From assembly GCF_018812025.1 (NCBI RefSeq), contig NC_063051.1:4074896-4138895 (forward strand): a DNA stretch of 64,000 nucleotides, read 5' to 3'. Position numbers and translations under genes: made by a program. Below, in pieces: positions 1 to 12,515 of the stretch (positions within the stretch are counted from its first letter, which is position 1; every line of letters starts with the position of its first letter). The notes under the pieces are model-generated. The model was not told the origin of the DNA. It saw nothing but the letters and a program-made list of their open reading frames with translations, and did no database searches. This DNA comes from Megalobrama amblycephala. Its lineage: Eukaryota > Chordata > Actinopteri > Cypriniformes > Xenocyprididae.

Positions 1-781
1 GCCCACACTGGAATGCTATTGGCTGGAACTAGAGACAATCTTAAAAGGCAGGAAAACGAGTCAGTCAGGAACAAACACGATAATATAAACAGTTGTTTTG
101 CATATAAAAATGTATTATTATTTATAAAAAATTATTATCACGTAGGAACTTTGACTCATTTATGTATTTAATTTACCGCAGTGACTACCTACACTTTCGC
201 GTTGCGTCACACAGCGGTGTTTCCGAGTGACCTTCTATGACACACTATTTAAATGTTGGAAATTCAAGTTGAGTGAAACACACATGCTACTTCAGCACTA
301 CAATATCAATTTGCTGTGAAGACGGTGATCTGCTCTGAAGAAGCATTGACATCTTTTCTTCAGAAGGTGGCAGTATTCAATAAGTCAGATCTAAAACTAA
401 ACTAAAACCATGACAACACTTGCAACAGCCTACATAACACGTGAAATTGCACAAACATAGTCATACTTCACTAGCCTGCAGTTAGCCTATTTTTGTGTCA
501 CCAAAACAGCGGAGGTGACCGCATCATGCTGTGTATGACATCATCCTTCCTGTTATCAGAGTCTCCCAGCTCCATCTGTTAATCACACCCATGGGGAGAA
601 GAGTACAGTACAATATCACAAGCCCTTATTTACAGGTACCAGACAACACCCATGATTATTTTCATTGCACAGGACTCTGGGTCTGTTTTCATGACTATAA
701 ACTTACATTCTAGTTCACTGTCTCCCTAATTTAAATGGATGAGCTGGGGGAAATGTTCTCTAGGGACAAGAAATGATAGCC
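1..781. other. No gene seen
   Basis: AT-rich sequence with only short chance frames. No repeat ends or regulatory motifs stood out. Confidence 0.6.
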
Positions 782-785
782 TTAA

Positions 786-1137
786 AGTCAACATGAAATC
801 AAAATGGACAGTTCTTGGGTTGTTTAGAAATATTGAAATATATTTCAAAAATTCATGTGCCCTCATAATCTTTTATCAAAATAACTTCCCCTCCCACTTT
901 CAGAAACATCTCTTCTCATTTCTGATGACGTGTTTACCGTTACGAAAGTAGGACAACCTGTCTCTCACATGAGACCACAGTAATAGGCTAACAAACCACA
1001 ACCATACAAATTACAATAAATTCCCGGAGGACAAAATTAAGTCCCACCCTACATTTTTGTCATGTTCAAGAAGCCGTTTCATATATACGTCACAATAGGG
1101 AATAAAAGACTTTTGCAACTTCTGTTTCATGCACACT
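786..1137. mobile_element. TTAA-target MITE, family A copy 1
   Basis: Flanked by TTAA at 782-785 and 1138-1141. The ends are short, loosely matching inverted repeats (AGTCAACATGAAA and the complement of TTTCATGCACACT). Further copies of this family lie at 16990-17809 and 61145-61435 and share internal sequence such as the CACATGAGA block. TTAA targets are used by piggyBac and Kolobok transposons. There is no coding capacity. Confidence 0.75.
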
Positions 1138-1141
1138 TTAA

Positions 1142-1515
1142 AGGTGCTCTAAGCAATGTCACGTGTTTTTAGGCCAAAACATTTTTTTGTCACATACAGC
1201 AAACATCTCCTCACTATCCACTAGCTGCCTGTCCTCTGAACACACTGTAAAAAAATGCGGTCTCTGTAGTCGCCACAAGCCCCAAAAACGGCAACAAAAA
1301 CTACCTGGTGCAGCCTGGACCACGAAACATAATAAACATGCTCCAGCCAATAACCGACAAGAATGATTTTAAATGCGCGTTCATGACTGTTTCAGGAAAC
1401 ACAGAGGGGAGGGGGAGGAGGAGGAGGAGGGAGGGTCTAGCTAGCCTCTGTTTTGTTTGGCAACACCTCGAACGTCAACAGGAAGTTACTCCGCCCAGGA
1501 TCGCTTAGAGCACCT
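1142..1515. mobile_element. TTAA-target MITE with AGGTGCTCTAAGC ends
   Basis: Terminal inverted repeats AGGTGCTCTAAGC at 1142 and its complement ending at 1515 are perfect over 13 bp, with TTAA at 1138-1141 and 1516-1519. The left TTAA is shared with the neighbouring element at 786-1137, so one element used the other's target copy. It is non-coding; short frames inside are chance. Confidence 0.8.
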
Positions 1516-1519
1516 TTAA

Positions 1520-3095
1520 GAGAAATCAGCATTCATTAATTCCGAAATGAATATAAAAGTATGTAAAATATAATATAAATATAATTTTTAATTGCTTAAG
1601 CTAATTTGCCATATTTATCATCGTAATTTGTCATTTATAATGTTGTTGTTTTTTTGTTTTTTTTAAATATGCAACTAAATTTAACGGACATATTCAAAGC
1701 CTCAGACACAAAGCTAGTCGAAAGTGCTGTTCTCTTTTGTTTGCATTGCAGTTCTGTCATGTTTGTTTGTTGTACTATCTATTGCAGCACTTTTTTGTGT
1801 TGTCATGGATAATTGATGTACAGAAGGCAATGCAATTCTCAGGTGGCTGCAGACAGCAGATGGGAAGAGGTCACTCTGCTGGCTGATATTTTCATTCTGC
1901 AGTACCAGTGACCCTTTGTCATCCTCTATGTGTACACTCCCTTCACATCCCCTTCGTCTCTCCAGTCCTCGTGGCAATCATATGCGCCGTTGTTTTATAA
2001 AGGGCTCAGATTTGGCTACTGTGTAGAGTAGAATGTACCAAGCCATTGGACGTTTTCCATCAGGGATCACTTATTCACCTGAGGCCTGAGAAGAATGCAA
2101 TCAGAGGATGATGGAACGACAAATGTACAGATATGATGGCAAAGAGTTGGCAGGTGACTTTCAGCGCATACTAAGAGAGCCTGCGATTTATGAATACTCA
2201 GCAATAAGGAGCATAATTTGCATGACCAGAGGGTATCTGGCATCAGTACGGGGACAAGCTTAACTCTCTGAGGTGGCTGAACTCTCACTTTCGGTAAGTG
2301 ACTAAGATGAATCACTTTACTGTGTGCAATTAGATCTTCTCACTTTTTCATTAAAGCCAATATAGGGAATAATGGTAAATGGAGAAGATGGAAACAGAAT
2401 TAGCAGGCCCGAATACTTTATCATATTCCACTGCACATTCATCGCCAAGGTTTTTCCCCGATTGCACCATCGCTCTTGTTATTCCATTACAGCAAAAACA
2501 AAGAGAAATCACTCTTTCTCATAACCGTATTTGGCTCGTGAGTAGCCATCTTATTGCCTTTGTGCTTTAAATATCCTGCAACCTCTGGCTGTGATCTACA
2601 TTTATATATTATGCAGAATATGCATGAAGCAAGGTTCTTTGATGCTTTGTATCTGGGGTTCAGATTGTGGAATACGTTCATTTGAATAACAGTCCATAAA
2701 GTCATATGCCCAACACAATCATCATGTATGCACTGAGGATTATGAAGAAATTTCACCATGACAAAGATAAAACAAATAAACTATGGATGAGAGGGGGCAC
2801 CATGCACCTATTTTAATAAATATTTTAATAAAACAAACAAAATTGCTACTGAACTTGACAGATAGAGATCATTACGCATTCCATTTGTTCTATGGAAAAA
2901 AGCTTTCATATTTTTGCTTTTATAGCTAAAATATTATAGCTTTAAAATAACTAATTTTGTGTTCCATGGAGGAAAAAAACCCTATAATTTCAAACAACAT
3001 GATAGTGTGTTGATGATGACAGAATTTTCAGATTTAAAGCAAATGATCTGTAGAAAATGCAACTCAATTAGACCTACCAAATGCAGACATCCCTG
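1520..3095. other. No gene seen
   Basis: AT-rich with short homopolymers; no convincing frame or repeat terminus. Confidence 0.6.
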
Positions 3096-3734
3096 CAGTG
3101 TTCGGGAAAGTTACTTTTAAAAGTAAGGCGTTACTCCCTAAAAAAGTAACTAATTGCATTACTTAGTTACTTTTCATGGAAAGTATGTGTTACGTTACTT
3201 TTGCGTTACTTTTTCTCACTAGGGCTGGGCTTGCTTGTTTTTTGTTTTTTTTTAATACAATTCCTATTTTTGGCTATTGTAAAGGCCCTTTCACACCAAC
3301 TTTTGTGGAAAACAGTTATAAGAGAAGTCGCAGATAATTGCATGACAAGTAGGATTCAGTATACGGCACTTCTCATTAATTTCTATGGTATCTGCAAACA
3401 GTGATTGACTGTAGCACAACTCTGAACAAAATCCAATGACGGCAAGGTTGCAATGTGATTGGTTATCAGGACACACATGATCCAAGTTGGCCGTATATGC
3501 TTTCTCCAATGCTAGAGCCAGGGACCCTCGTATCAGCAATAAAACAAAATAACGTTGGCAATAAAAATAAAAAATTAAACAAATGTGATGTTTATCTAAA
3601 GTCTTTTTTGCTTATTAGTATGGTTGAAGTGGTGACAGTGATTAAAGCTGCAGTCCGTAAGTTTTGCCTCTTTGTCGCCATCTCTGTTTGAAACCTGCAA
3701 TTGCAATTATTTGCGGAATTATCATCTTTACATG

Positions 3735-4319
3735 CAGGGGCGCAGGAGACATTTTCAAAGTGAGGGGGTCCAAACTGCGTTCCGGGGGGGTTGTTATGAC
3801 TACGAGCGGTGCACATATGCATGCGCGTCTATCCCATGGTCTTTCCGCGCTCATGGGCAAAGAAGTCCATAAACTATAAATCCTCACGAAAACTTCAGTC
3901 AAGCCAGCTCGCGCGTCAACCTGAGAGATCAGCCTCCTTACCTTAAAGTGTCAAATTTCTCGGTTTCTGAATGGACGGTTTGGCTTGATTGACAAACACT
4001 AACGTTCGGGCATGATTTATATACCATCGACCTGTCCTAAAACGTTAGCACTCTTTGATCGATGGTTTGGAGATCACGCGTTTCTCCATTCGAAAGCGCA
4101 TTTCCTGTTCACATCCGCGACAAAACAGCTGATTATTTACGAACGAAAGCTCACAGAAACGTGAAAATGGTCTCATTTGAAAGAAAATATCCTAAGCTAA
4201 AAGATAATATAGTGTGACTAATTGAAGCAGCCCTTATCAAAAGTGCGGGGGTCGACTTCTATCTTTTCAAAACTGCGGGGGTCCTGACCCCCCTGTCCCC
4301 CGTGCCAACGGCGCCCCTG
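3735..4319. mobile_element. hAT-type MITE with perfect 8-bp target duplication
   Basis: Ends CAGGGGCGC and GGCGCCCCTG are inverted repeats. The 8-bp direct repeat TTTACATG flanks it exactly at 3727-3734 and 4320-4327, diagnostic of hAT-type insertion. It is GC-richer than its surroundings (GCGGGGGTC repeats) and 585 bp long, with no transposase frame. Confidence 0.85.
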
Positions 4320-4808
4320 TTTACATGGGTTGTGCATATGCCACGGCTCCTCAGCGCAGATGAATCTAATGTTTGCTGTCAGTCACCGCATCGGTGTGGA
4401 TACTGTACTTCGGAATCACAGATTGTAGTCTTGAAGTATGACCAAAGTAAGAATTTTCACCAGAAAATGTCATCTGAACAAGTAGCTAAGTAACATGTCT
4501 GCCACTTTTGTTCTGACCAACTGAGGAAAAAAAATAAATCGTGCTGCCAATGGTGATTAAATTTAAAGATCGCTTAACTCAGATCATGTCAAACCACGCA
4601 AATTATTATTATTGTTATACTTTGTTCTCAAATTCTTAATGTTAACAACATCAACACTGCTTGACTGTGTATTTAGTGTGTATTAGCGTTACCTGTAGAT
4701 TTCAATTTCCATACAGTCTAATCTCTAACGTTAATTTTTCATACCATACAATCCCCCATCCAAATTATAAGTTTGATTATTGCAGCTGCTGTGAAAAAGG
4801 CTATAAAT

Positions 4809-5003
4809 CAGGGGTGCCCAATCCTGTTCCTGGAGATCTACCAACATGCAAAGTTCAGCTCCAACCCTGATCAAATACAACTGAACTAGCTAATTAAGAT
4901 CTTCAGGAACACTTGATAATTACAGACAGGTGTGTTGGATCAGAGTTGGATCTGAACTTTGCAGGTAGGTAGGTATCTCCAGGAACAGGATTGGGCATCC
5001 CTG
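4809..5003. mobile_element. Palindromic hAT-type MITE with perfect 8-bp target duplication
   Basis: A 195-bp foldback element. The left arm GGGTGCCCAATCCTGTTCCT is matched by AGGAACAGGATTGGGCATCC on the right. The direct repeat CTATAAAT flanks it exactly (4801-4808 and 5004-5011). It is a common cyprinid family and non-coding. Confidence 0.85.
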
Positions 5004-5622
5004 CTATAAATGAGCTGGGGCACGTTCTTTATATAAACAGACGTGACTCCAATTTCCTGTGAAAACCCACCAGTAACATCCGAATTATAAAACATTATTA
5101 CCGTTGTGAATCGGGCTAAGGTAAGGAGATAGTTTTGAACACTGGCTGGTTATGTACTTGTTAAAAAATTGATTTTGAATCATTTTTAACCAAAAAAAGT
5201 TACAGACAGCAGCTTTAAAGTGAGAATAAATACATAAAGTATATTTGTGTAAATTAACATAATTAATTATTGCAGGTTTGCATCTCACTGTTTTTATTCA
5301 TTTTGAGAAATACTGAATCTGTTTTTGTTATTTTATTTACATTTAATCATTTAGCAGACACTTAACTTACGAATTTTGTGCAAGATGAGTAAATACATGC
5401 TCACATTTACTACAATAACTATCATGTTTACACACAACGCCTCAGCACTTATGATTTCTCTCAACATGGGGACAGGAAAGCTGTCAGTCCATAAATGGGA
5501 AAGTAACTTGAGTTACTTATTTGTTGTAAATTTAAAAGTAATGAGTCACCTTACTAGTTAGTTGAAAAAAGTAATCTGACAACATAACTCACGTTACTTG
5601 TAATGTGTTATCCCCAAAACTG

Positions 5623-6664
5623 TAAATAAATAAATAAACACTTTTATTATTTATTTATTTTTTTATTTTTTTTAAGTTGCTTTTAAAAAATCTGAGGGTT
5701 CACATTTTGCTGGGGTGCCTGAACGAGAAGATTTGTCAACATATAACTCATGAACCCACTGCCCGGAATAAAAAACAAAAAACCCACAAACCATGTCATG
5801 CTGTTCCCTGTCAGTTTGCTGTTTTTGCAGGGCCTCACAGAACAAAAGTGATTTCACAGACTTCCTGTCTCTCTTCATTACCTTAAAAGGCTGATTATTA
5901 TTGTGACTATGCCTTTGCCAATTATTCCAACTTCTCAGAAAGGCCACCTACAGTGACTGTCCTAAAGTCCCTAAAAAGGCCTCAGGTCTTCAGCCTCTGA
6001 AGCATGTGGAGTGACAGCTTAGAGTTTTTACAATAAATAGACTGAATAGGAGAATCCATGTGTCATGTAATGAAAGAGACAGATGGACAGAGACAAAAGA
6101 GAAATATGTGGATAATTTGGAAACGGGGGAAGCTGAAGGAAGAAGGAACGACAACAAACGCAATGGTGATCTAATTGAAATTTTAGTTACATAAATAACC
6201 TTTAAATAGTATGGTAAAGATCTTTATGAAGGAAATGTATAACAAATAGACTGGGAAACAGGATGCAGGTAAATCGACGTATTCTCCATGGGGCAGCTTC
6301 CAGCGCTCTGCTGCTAGGCAACTGCTTGGGCACTATGTGACTCTTCACATGACAACATTTCTTCTGAAGCAATTAGAACAAATTCAGAACGTTCAACGAC
6401 AACCCCAATGAGCTCATTTCCTTCAGCCTGGCCTGTACTGTACATTCAAATTAATAGCATCAATTAAAAATTACAGGAACCGGTTATGATCTGTGTTAAT
6501 AGCAGTGAACAAAATTTTAAAAATGAAAAGTTTGAATACCAAACCAGCACAACACTGTACAGTTTTCTGTATCATGTCATGAAATGGAATCTTGACAACA
6601 TTTTGTACTGTCATTTTGAATTGTAAATTATTATCATTATAATTATTATTTTTAAGGCATAAAA
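5623..6664. other. No gene seen
   Basis: Begins with TAAA and TTTATT simple sequence up to about 5680, then single-copy-looking AT-rich DNA without a supported gene. Confidence 0.6.
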
Positions 6665-7135
6665 TACACTACCATTCAAAAGTCTGGTATCTGTAAGATT
6701 GTTTTGTTTTTGAAAAAAGTTCTTATTCTCACCCAGGCTGCATTTTTTAAATCAAAAATACAGTAAATACAGTAAAAAGACTAATATTGTGAAACATTAT
6801 TACATTTTTTTTTTTGTTTAAAAAAACTGTTTTCTATTTGAATATATTTTAAAAAGTAATTTTTTAGCATCCAGTCTTCAGTGTCACATGATCCTTCAGA
6901 AATCATTGGTGCTTAAGAAACATTTCTTATTATTATCAATGTTGAGATGCTTAATATTGTTGTGGAAACCATGATACAAAGATTTTTTTGATAAAAAGGG
7001 GGGAAAAAAGCATTTGAAATAGAAATATTTTGTAACATTATAAATATCTTTACTGTCACTTTTGATCAATTTAATGCACCATTGCTGAATAAAAGTATTA
7101 ATTTCAATGACCCCCAACTTTTAAACGGTATTGTA
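6665..7135. repeat. Degenerate copy of the ACTACCRTTCAAAAG foldback/mariner-like family
   Basis: It starts TACACTACCATTCAAAAG and ends CTTTTAAACGGTATTGTA, loose inverted repeats. The interior shares blocks such as TGTCACATGATCCTTCAGAA with the elements at 46595-47076 and 59515-60452. It is non-coding and diverged. Confidence 0.65.
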
Positions 7136-10069
7136 CATTAATATAATTAAAAATAATTAAAAATATACTGAATAAGCTCTTTGTTCTTTTCGTGACTCGT
7201 TGGGCAAGTTTAACCACCAATTCAAATCAGTGAAGGTACTTTTCTTTTAAACCAAAGGCATATATGCACAGATAATTTAGTTGACTGCTGTATTTTTACT
7301 GTAAATGCAGGAACTTTGGTGTTAGCGTGCGTGATTTTGAATGCGAAGTGACCTTTCACAATCGTGACGACAGCGTAGTTCCTCTAATCTCCAACCACAT
7401 CCTGTTTCCTGTTCAGTTAGTTAAGCAGAACCCTTGGTATCTTCTAAGAATGGACAGTTCCATTACTATGCACATTTGAGCAACAGAAACAGAGATATAT
7501 AGAGATTACACCGCCTGTGCAGGAAGAGTGTTGCCCATTTATGGACCTTTAGCAGCAGAGTGCTGAAGCAGCAAATGATTAAATATGATTTATATGCATA
7601 ATTTGTTCAAGGGTGGTTGCTGCTACAAAACTGTCAGGCAATTTTTAAGGTAAACAAAAAAGAAAAGTTGATGCTAAAATGCTATTTATTATCAGAATGA
7701 CTCTTGAGACAGTGCTTCGACCTGTCACTGCTGTAAAAGAGGCTTGACAATGCATAAATCTCTCATTGTAAGCAATCTGTTTCAGTGATTCCAGCCTTTT
7801 TAAGTTAGAAGAAAATGAAAGTGAGCTTCCTCAGGACCTTTGACCAAGAAAGTTAACCATATCCTGAGTAGCATTATAGAGAATCAGCCCACATACACTC
7901 CCAGTGGGCTGAAACCAATCACATGCACCCCTGTATTCAGAGACTGTCTCCTCTTTGACAGTTTTACTGTCTTTTAATGATTAAATGGGATCTAAATCAT
8001 GTCTAGGCAAACAGAAACTAAAATAACTCAGGCTGTAATGATGTTTAAGAGCATCCCCTTCACTCTCGAAGTATCCCCAGAGTGCCCGTCTATATTTACA
8101 AATAATGTAAATTATGTCATTGTGAATATATTGTGACAGCAGTATCAAGTGAATGTAAATCTAACTATACCTTAACACTCAAACAAACTTTGCCAACTGT
8201 AATTTACAGACATTACCTAACATGACTTACTGTATCTCTGAATGGATTTTTGATTTAACTGGATTGTCATAACTTTGTTTTCTGTTTCGGTCAAATAAAT
8301 AAAGTGGTTTTCACTGAGCTCCTAGGATGTAAAACATAGGGTTGTCAAAAGTACCGACTTTGGTACCAAGTCAGTACTGACAATTTAAAAATGTGAGGAT
8401 ACCAGCATTTCTCCCTAGCATTTTGAGCGCTGTTGAGCGGACTCTTACAACACCTCTGATTGGCCATAGTGTTCACACACTCAACAAATATGTTTGTGAT
8501 TGGCTACAATGATCAACGCTGCAAAAACATGCGTGTCCACATGGACTACGGTATTTTCAAAACCGCAGCTTTTTCTATGCATTTTGGCCGTTCATCCACA
8601 TTTTCTTTAAACAAAGGAGGAAAAAGTCCCTGTGTACGTGTGGTCTAGGCCTTTGACGCTCTTCACTGAGTGCTTACACAGATACACATGGTAGCGTTTG
8701 AAAGCAGGGATCTATCAGCGGATCCCTAATAAATACGGTGATGGACGGATACGCTGATTTTTTAAAATTTCAGTACTGACTTGATATCGAAGTCTGTACT
8801 TTCGACAACCCTCGCAAGTATTGTATTCTCTCTAAAATATGGACTACTGTATGGGTCATTTTAGGTTTTTAAGGATGTTTCCTGCAGACAGATACAATAA
8901 TTCAACCTCATCTTCACCAGAGGGGTCCAATGCTGTGGCAGCATAATTACTGTTATCAGAGACCCCTCTCTGGGTCAAGTGAGAAACAAACCCAGGGGTG
9001 CACAATCAGCCAGAAAACAAAGATTAATCTGCAACACGCACACACACTTTTGCTCTTTAGGGTATATATCTAGCAAATCATTGGTTAAAACATTCACTGC
9101 TTGTCTGTTCCTCCTTAACCTTGTTCCTTATTCAGAACATCTCAAGGATTCCAGAGCTTTATCCCCCTCCATCTTTAAATAACACTGTAGGATTAACCAT
9201 GATAAAACTACAAAGAACTAGAAACATTTCTTCCCTTCTTCTATCACAAGACTGATGGCTTAATCCACTGAATGAAGCGAGTGAATCCTAAAGATTTTCA
9301 TGTCAATTTAGGAGAGCCCAAATTAGCCAAATTAGAGTTTTTTTGTGGTTGTGCATTAGAATGTATACTGGATCTTATTTACCAGACCACTTCATTAAGC
9401 TGAGGTACATTACAGAAAAAATATATGGTTATGCAAAACAGAATGGATTGCCATATGAGCAACAGTTTATATCCAGATTTCTTTGCAGGCATTTTTTCCT
9501 TGGAATTTGAAAAATGTATTCTAGCAGACTTTTCAGTATAAGTGTAACAATTACAGGGCAGTAAAGTTATTTTCCCTCACCGTTGTGTATTTACTCAGCT
9601 GTGGTTCCTCAATTAATGTGATGCCATCAATGAGAACAGCAGGACGCAGCTGCAAAATTCCAGACCATTCCATGCCTGCCTTATTTCATCATCTATCATC
9701 CTGTTACAACCAAATTGTCTAATTGGCAAACCAATATGTGTGTAATATAACAATATAGCACAATGCAACAATATGAATCAATGCTTAATTTGCTTGTGTC
9801 ATCATCTGACTAAAGTATTTATGCATATCACAGTATATCACTAATTACGTTCATTATATGATTAATTAGTTCGTCCGTAGATTTTAATCAGTATTATTTT
9901 AGTATTTTTATATACTATTATAGTTTGTATTAATATTTTAAATTAGCTTTTTTTATCTTTTCAGTTTTTATTTTAATTTTTGAAAAAAAACATTTTTTTT
10001 TTACTAATTTTGCTATGTGCTTTTGTCATTTTTATTAGGTTTTGTATTTTTAAATGTTGCTATTTTGGG

Positions 10070-10072
<3 letters not shown>
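7136..10072. other. No gene seen apart from the MITE at 8338
   Basis: AT-rich, no supported frame. The MITE at 8338-8812 is the only recognisable structure. Confidence 0.55.
8338..8812. mobile_element. DNA-transposon MITE with AGGGTTGTC ends
   Basis: Terminal inverted repeats AGGGTTGTCAAAAGTACC (left) and the complement of GGTTGTCGAAAGTAC (right) match over about 21 of 23 positions. The element is 475 bp and non-coding. No clear target duplication was seen. Internal phrases (GTGATTGGCTA, ATCAACGCTGCAAA) resemble the hAT element at 58117-58921. Confidence 0.65.

Positions 10073-10106
<34 letters not shown>
10073..10106. repeat. Poly-T tract (34 T)
   Basis: Uninterrupted run of 34 T in a T-rich region. 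It may be the reverse complement of an old retrotransposon poly-A tail, but no SINE or LINE body was recognised next to it. Confidence 0.9.
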
Positions 10107-10254
10107 CAGTTAGTAATCTGCTTCAACTTAACCTTATTTCACATAATTGTCAAGACAACATTTCTAATTTTTGTTTAGATTTTTTTTTGTTTAGGTTTTC
10201 ATCTAACAGTTATATTTATTTTCAATTAACAAAAATGTTTTTACTAGTTGTAGA

Positions 10255-10885
10255 TCCTGAATTACTTCACCCCACATTCTGTCATCATTTACTCACCCTC
10301 ATATCATTACAACTGACTTTTCAACCCGATCTTACGGAAAACCACTATGTTACAAGATGGCAATTTCGCATATATTCGTACAATAAAATCGTACAAAAAC
10401 AAATATTTTTTTAGAAAAAGTAATAACGAAGAATCACCTCTAAACATACCTGCAGTGGGGTGTAAACAAGATCTCATTTGTATAAATTCATACGAATTAC
10501 CCACCAATTCACCAAAACATGAGATTGTGCAAAATGTGATATTAGGTAGAATCACATTGCTCCACTGAAAATAAATGGACGTGGATGCTGTCGAGCTCCA
10601 AAAAAAGCATCATGAAATATGACTTGTGCACGATATTCTAAATCTTGTGAAGTCATATAATATATTTGGGTGAGGAAATGAGGAAATTTGTGTTGTAATT
10701 CACTGAAATCTCAACTCTAAATTGTACTTTGGCATATTCAACCTTGCCATCTTGTGCTCAGTTGTGGTACACAGAAGAACCAATTGGATTTCGTTTGAGT
10801 TCCAAGGAATTAGGGAAATCATGGTTTTGGAATGTCAAATAAAAGATGTAAATGACAGAATTTTATTTTTAGGTGAACCATCCCT
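10255..10885. mobile_element. AGGGATRGTTCACC-family TTAA element, interrupted
   Basis: The right end GGTGAACCATCCCT at 10885 is followed by TTAA (10886-10889). The left part, with CTGTCATCATTTACTCACCC, begins near 10255 and lacks a clean terminus. About 240 bp of a different repeat (roughly 10318-10560, rich in TTCGTACAA-like words) separates the two arms and is read as a nested insertion. It is non-coding. Confidence 0.5.
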
Positions 10886-12314
10886 TTAAATCAGGGTGGA
10901 GTTGGGGTTTGTAAGGGGAGACTATAGAGTCAAAGTCAACATAAGGTCACACATAAATGCTTACAGTGATGTCAGGGAATGCTGATACTGCAAATGTTTC
11001 CTCCTCTGAAGCATGCGCTATACACAGGTATGGACCGCTGCATTCACTCTTTGTCTGTAAAACACAAACCATTTTCATACTCAGGCACATAATAGGTAAA
11101 GTAAGCCTGAGATGTTTAAAGAGAAGAAGCAAGCCCTTAAGAGAACCCTTTCTCCATCACATTATAGATAAATTTAAACCATCACCATTTCCACAGAAAT
11201 TAGGTCAACAGAAATATGATGGAGTGGGGCTGCCTTTGATGCTGTCCTTTAACCCATAAATACTGCATTGAGGGGAGCAGATACAGCTACTCATGGTGGA
11301 GAGGGACGACTGGAAAGCGAGAGGTAAGGATTGATGGCTTTTCTCTGTAGTGTGACACCTTTATTGTCCAGGGACACCTGATAAGGGCCGGAGGTTCCCC
11401 TCATCCCATAATCAAGCTGTACCACAGATACCACAGGAACATCATCGTCCCATTTGAGCAGGAAGTGAGGATCTGCCATGGTCAAATCATCTGTGCTCTA
11501 TTCATCACAGCTGTCTTTAAATGTCAGCATTGAGGGAAAGTGATGAAGCATATGTTCAAGCTAAGCAACTCATTTAACACTTAATGTGCAGATCTGGAGT
11601 TAAAAATTAAATGTTTTGCTTTAATATGGCTCTTGCGACATGATTAAATTAAAATAATACATCAAATAAACATGGTTCAAAAAGTCTAAAATGCTTATTT
11701 TCTCTCATTCGAAATGTACAGATGAGCTTGACGTATCGGAGAGTACAGACAACTGCCTGATTATCAAGCTCAGAGTACTGGCTGGGAAACTAAAAACACA
11801 CCGCAAGCCAATTGAAACTGTTAATTAGGTCCTAAGAGAAATCTTCTCTAGTGCAAAATCACAGCACACAATTCATTGTGAGGGTTGAGCGGTGAGCGTT
11901 GTAGTCGTTGTAGTGCTGCGCTTGGAGTATTTACAACAGTGTGATTCACTGAAGGAACCTGTAGGGGGAGCTTCGCAAATCGAGTTCCGATTTAAACTTG
12001 CAATGGCCTGAAATTGAAAACATGATGACGGTGGGGGTTGTTTTAGTGAGCAATCAGCTTGGTGAAATTAAAGTTACATCCTCTGTTTTGATGACTGATG
12101 ACCGAAGCTTGATGACTGATAATAGTTGACTGTTAAAAAGAATAGCTGAACATAAGTTCACAAATATAAATTATTACTGCCTTTTTGGACTAGATGTAAA
12201 AATGCTTAAAACACTAACTTGATATATACTTGGTTTTAATAAATAGAGCATTAATAACATAAAACTATAATATAAAAATATAACATTTTTGATGCAATGT
12301 TTATTTTTATCAGG

Positions 12315-12318
<4 letters not shown>
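10886..12318. other. No gene seen
   Basis: Mostly single-copy-looking DNA. Overlapping frames of up to 100 codons on both strands around 10950-11490 have no recognisable domains. Confidence 0.55.
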
Positions 12319-12380
<62 letters not shown>

Positions 12381-12392
12381 GACACACACACA
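12319..12392. repeat. Compound (TG)n(TA)n(CA)n microsatellite
   Basis: A TG run, then a TA run, then a CA run interrupted by one G. Because TG and CA are complementary, the block is its own inverted repeat and could extrude a cruciform. A second AT palindrome with TTTTTTCCATATAT/ATATGGAAAAAA arms follows at 12410-12450. Frames through it encode only dipeptide repeats. Confidence 0.95.
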
Positions 12393-12515
12393 TAGTATAT
12401 ATATATTCATTTTTTCCATATATATACATATATATATATATGGAAAAAACGAATTTGATGATCAATTTAATCCTTGCTGAATAAAATTATTAATTTCTTG
12501 CAATATATATATAAA

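Larger units (their letters stand above)
3646..5214. mobile_element. TTAA-target element inside the hAT-like element
   Basis: Ends AGCTGCAGTCCGTAAG at 3646 and ACAGACAGCAGCT at 5214 form an imperfect inverted repeat, flanked by TTAA at 3642-3645 and 5215-5218. It has itself received two hAT-type elements (3735-4319 and 4809-5003). It is non-coding. Confidence 0.75.
3096..5622. mobile_element. hAT-like non-autonomous element (CAGTG ends) carrying nested insertions
   Basis: The left end CAGTGTTCGGGAAAGTTAC and right end GTTATCCCCAAAACTG are imperfect inverted repeats of the CAGTGTTGGGG type, rich in GTTACTTTT motifs. A second copy in opposite orientation lies at 12516-13399. Without the inserted DNA at 3646-5214 this copy would be about 950 bp, close to the 884 bp of the second. 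No target duplication is recognisable, so it is old or eroded. Confidence 0.7.

Noticed and set aside
10950..11490. Opposed frames of about 60-100 codons suggesting a small gene
   Set aside because: Frames overlap on both strands, lack domains and have no splice or promoter context.
12174..12480. Frames encoding Cys-Val, Ile-Tyr and His-Thr repeats
   Set aside because: Direct translation of dinucleotide microsatellites.
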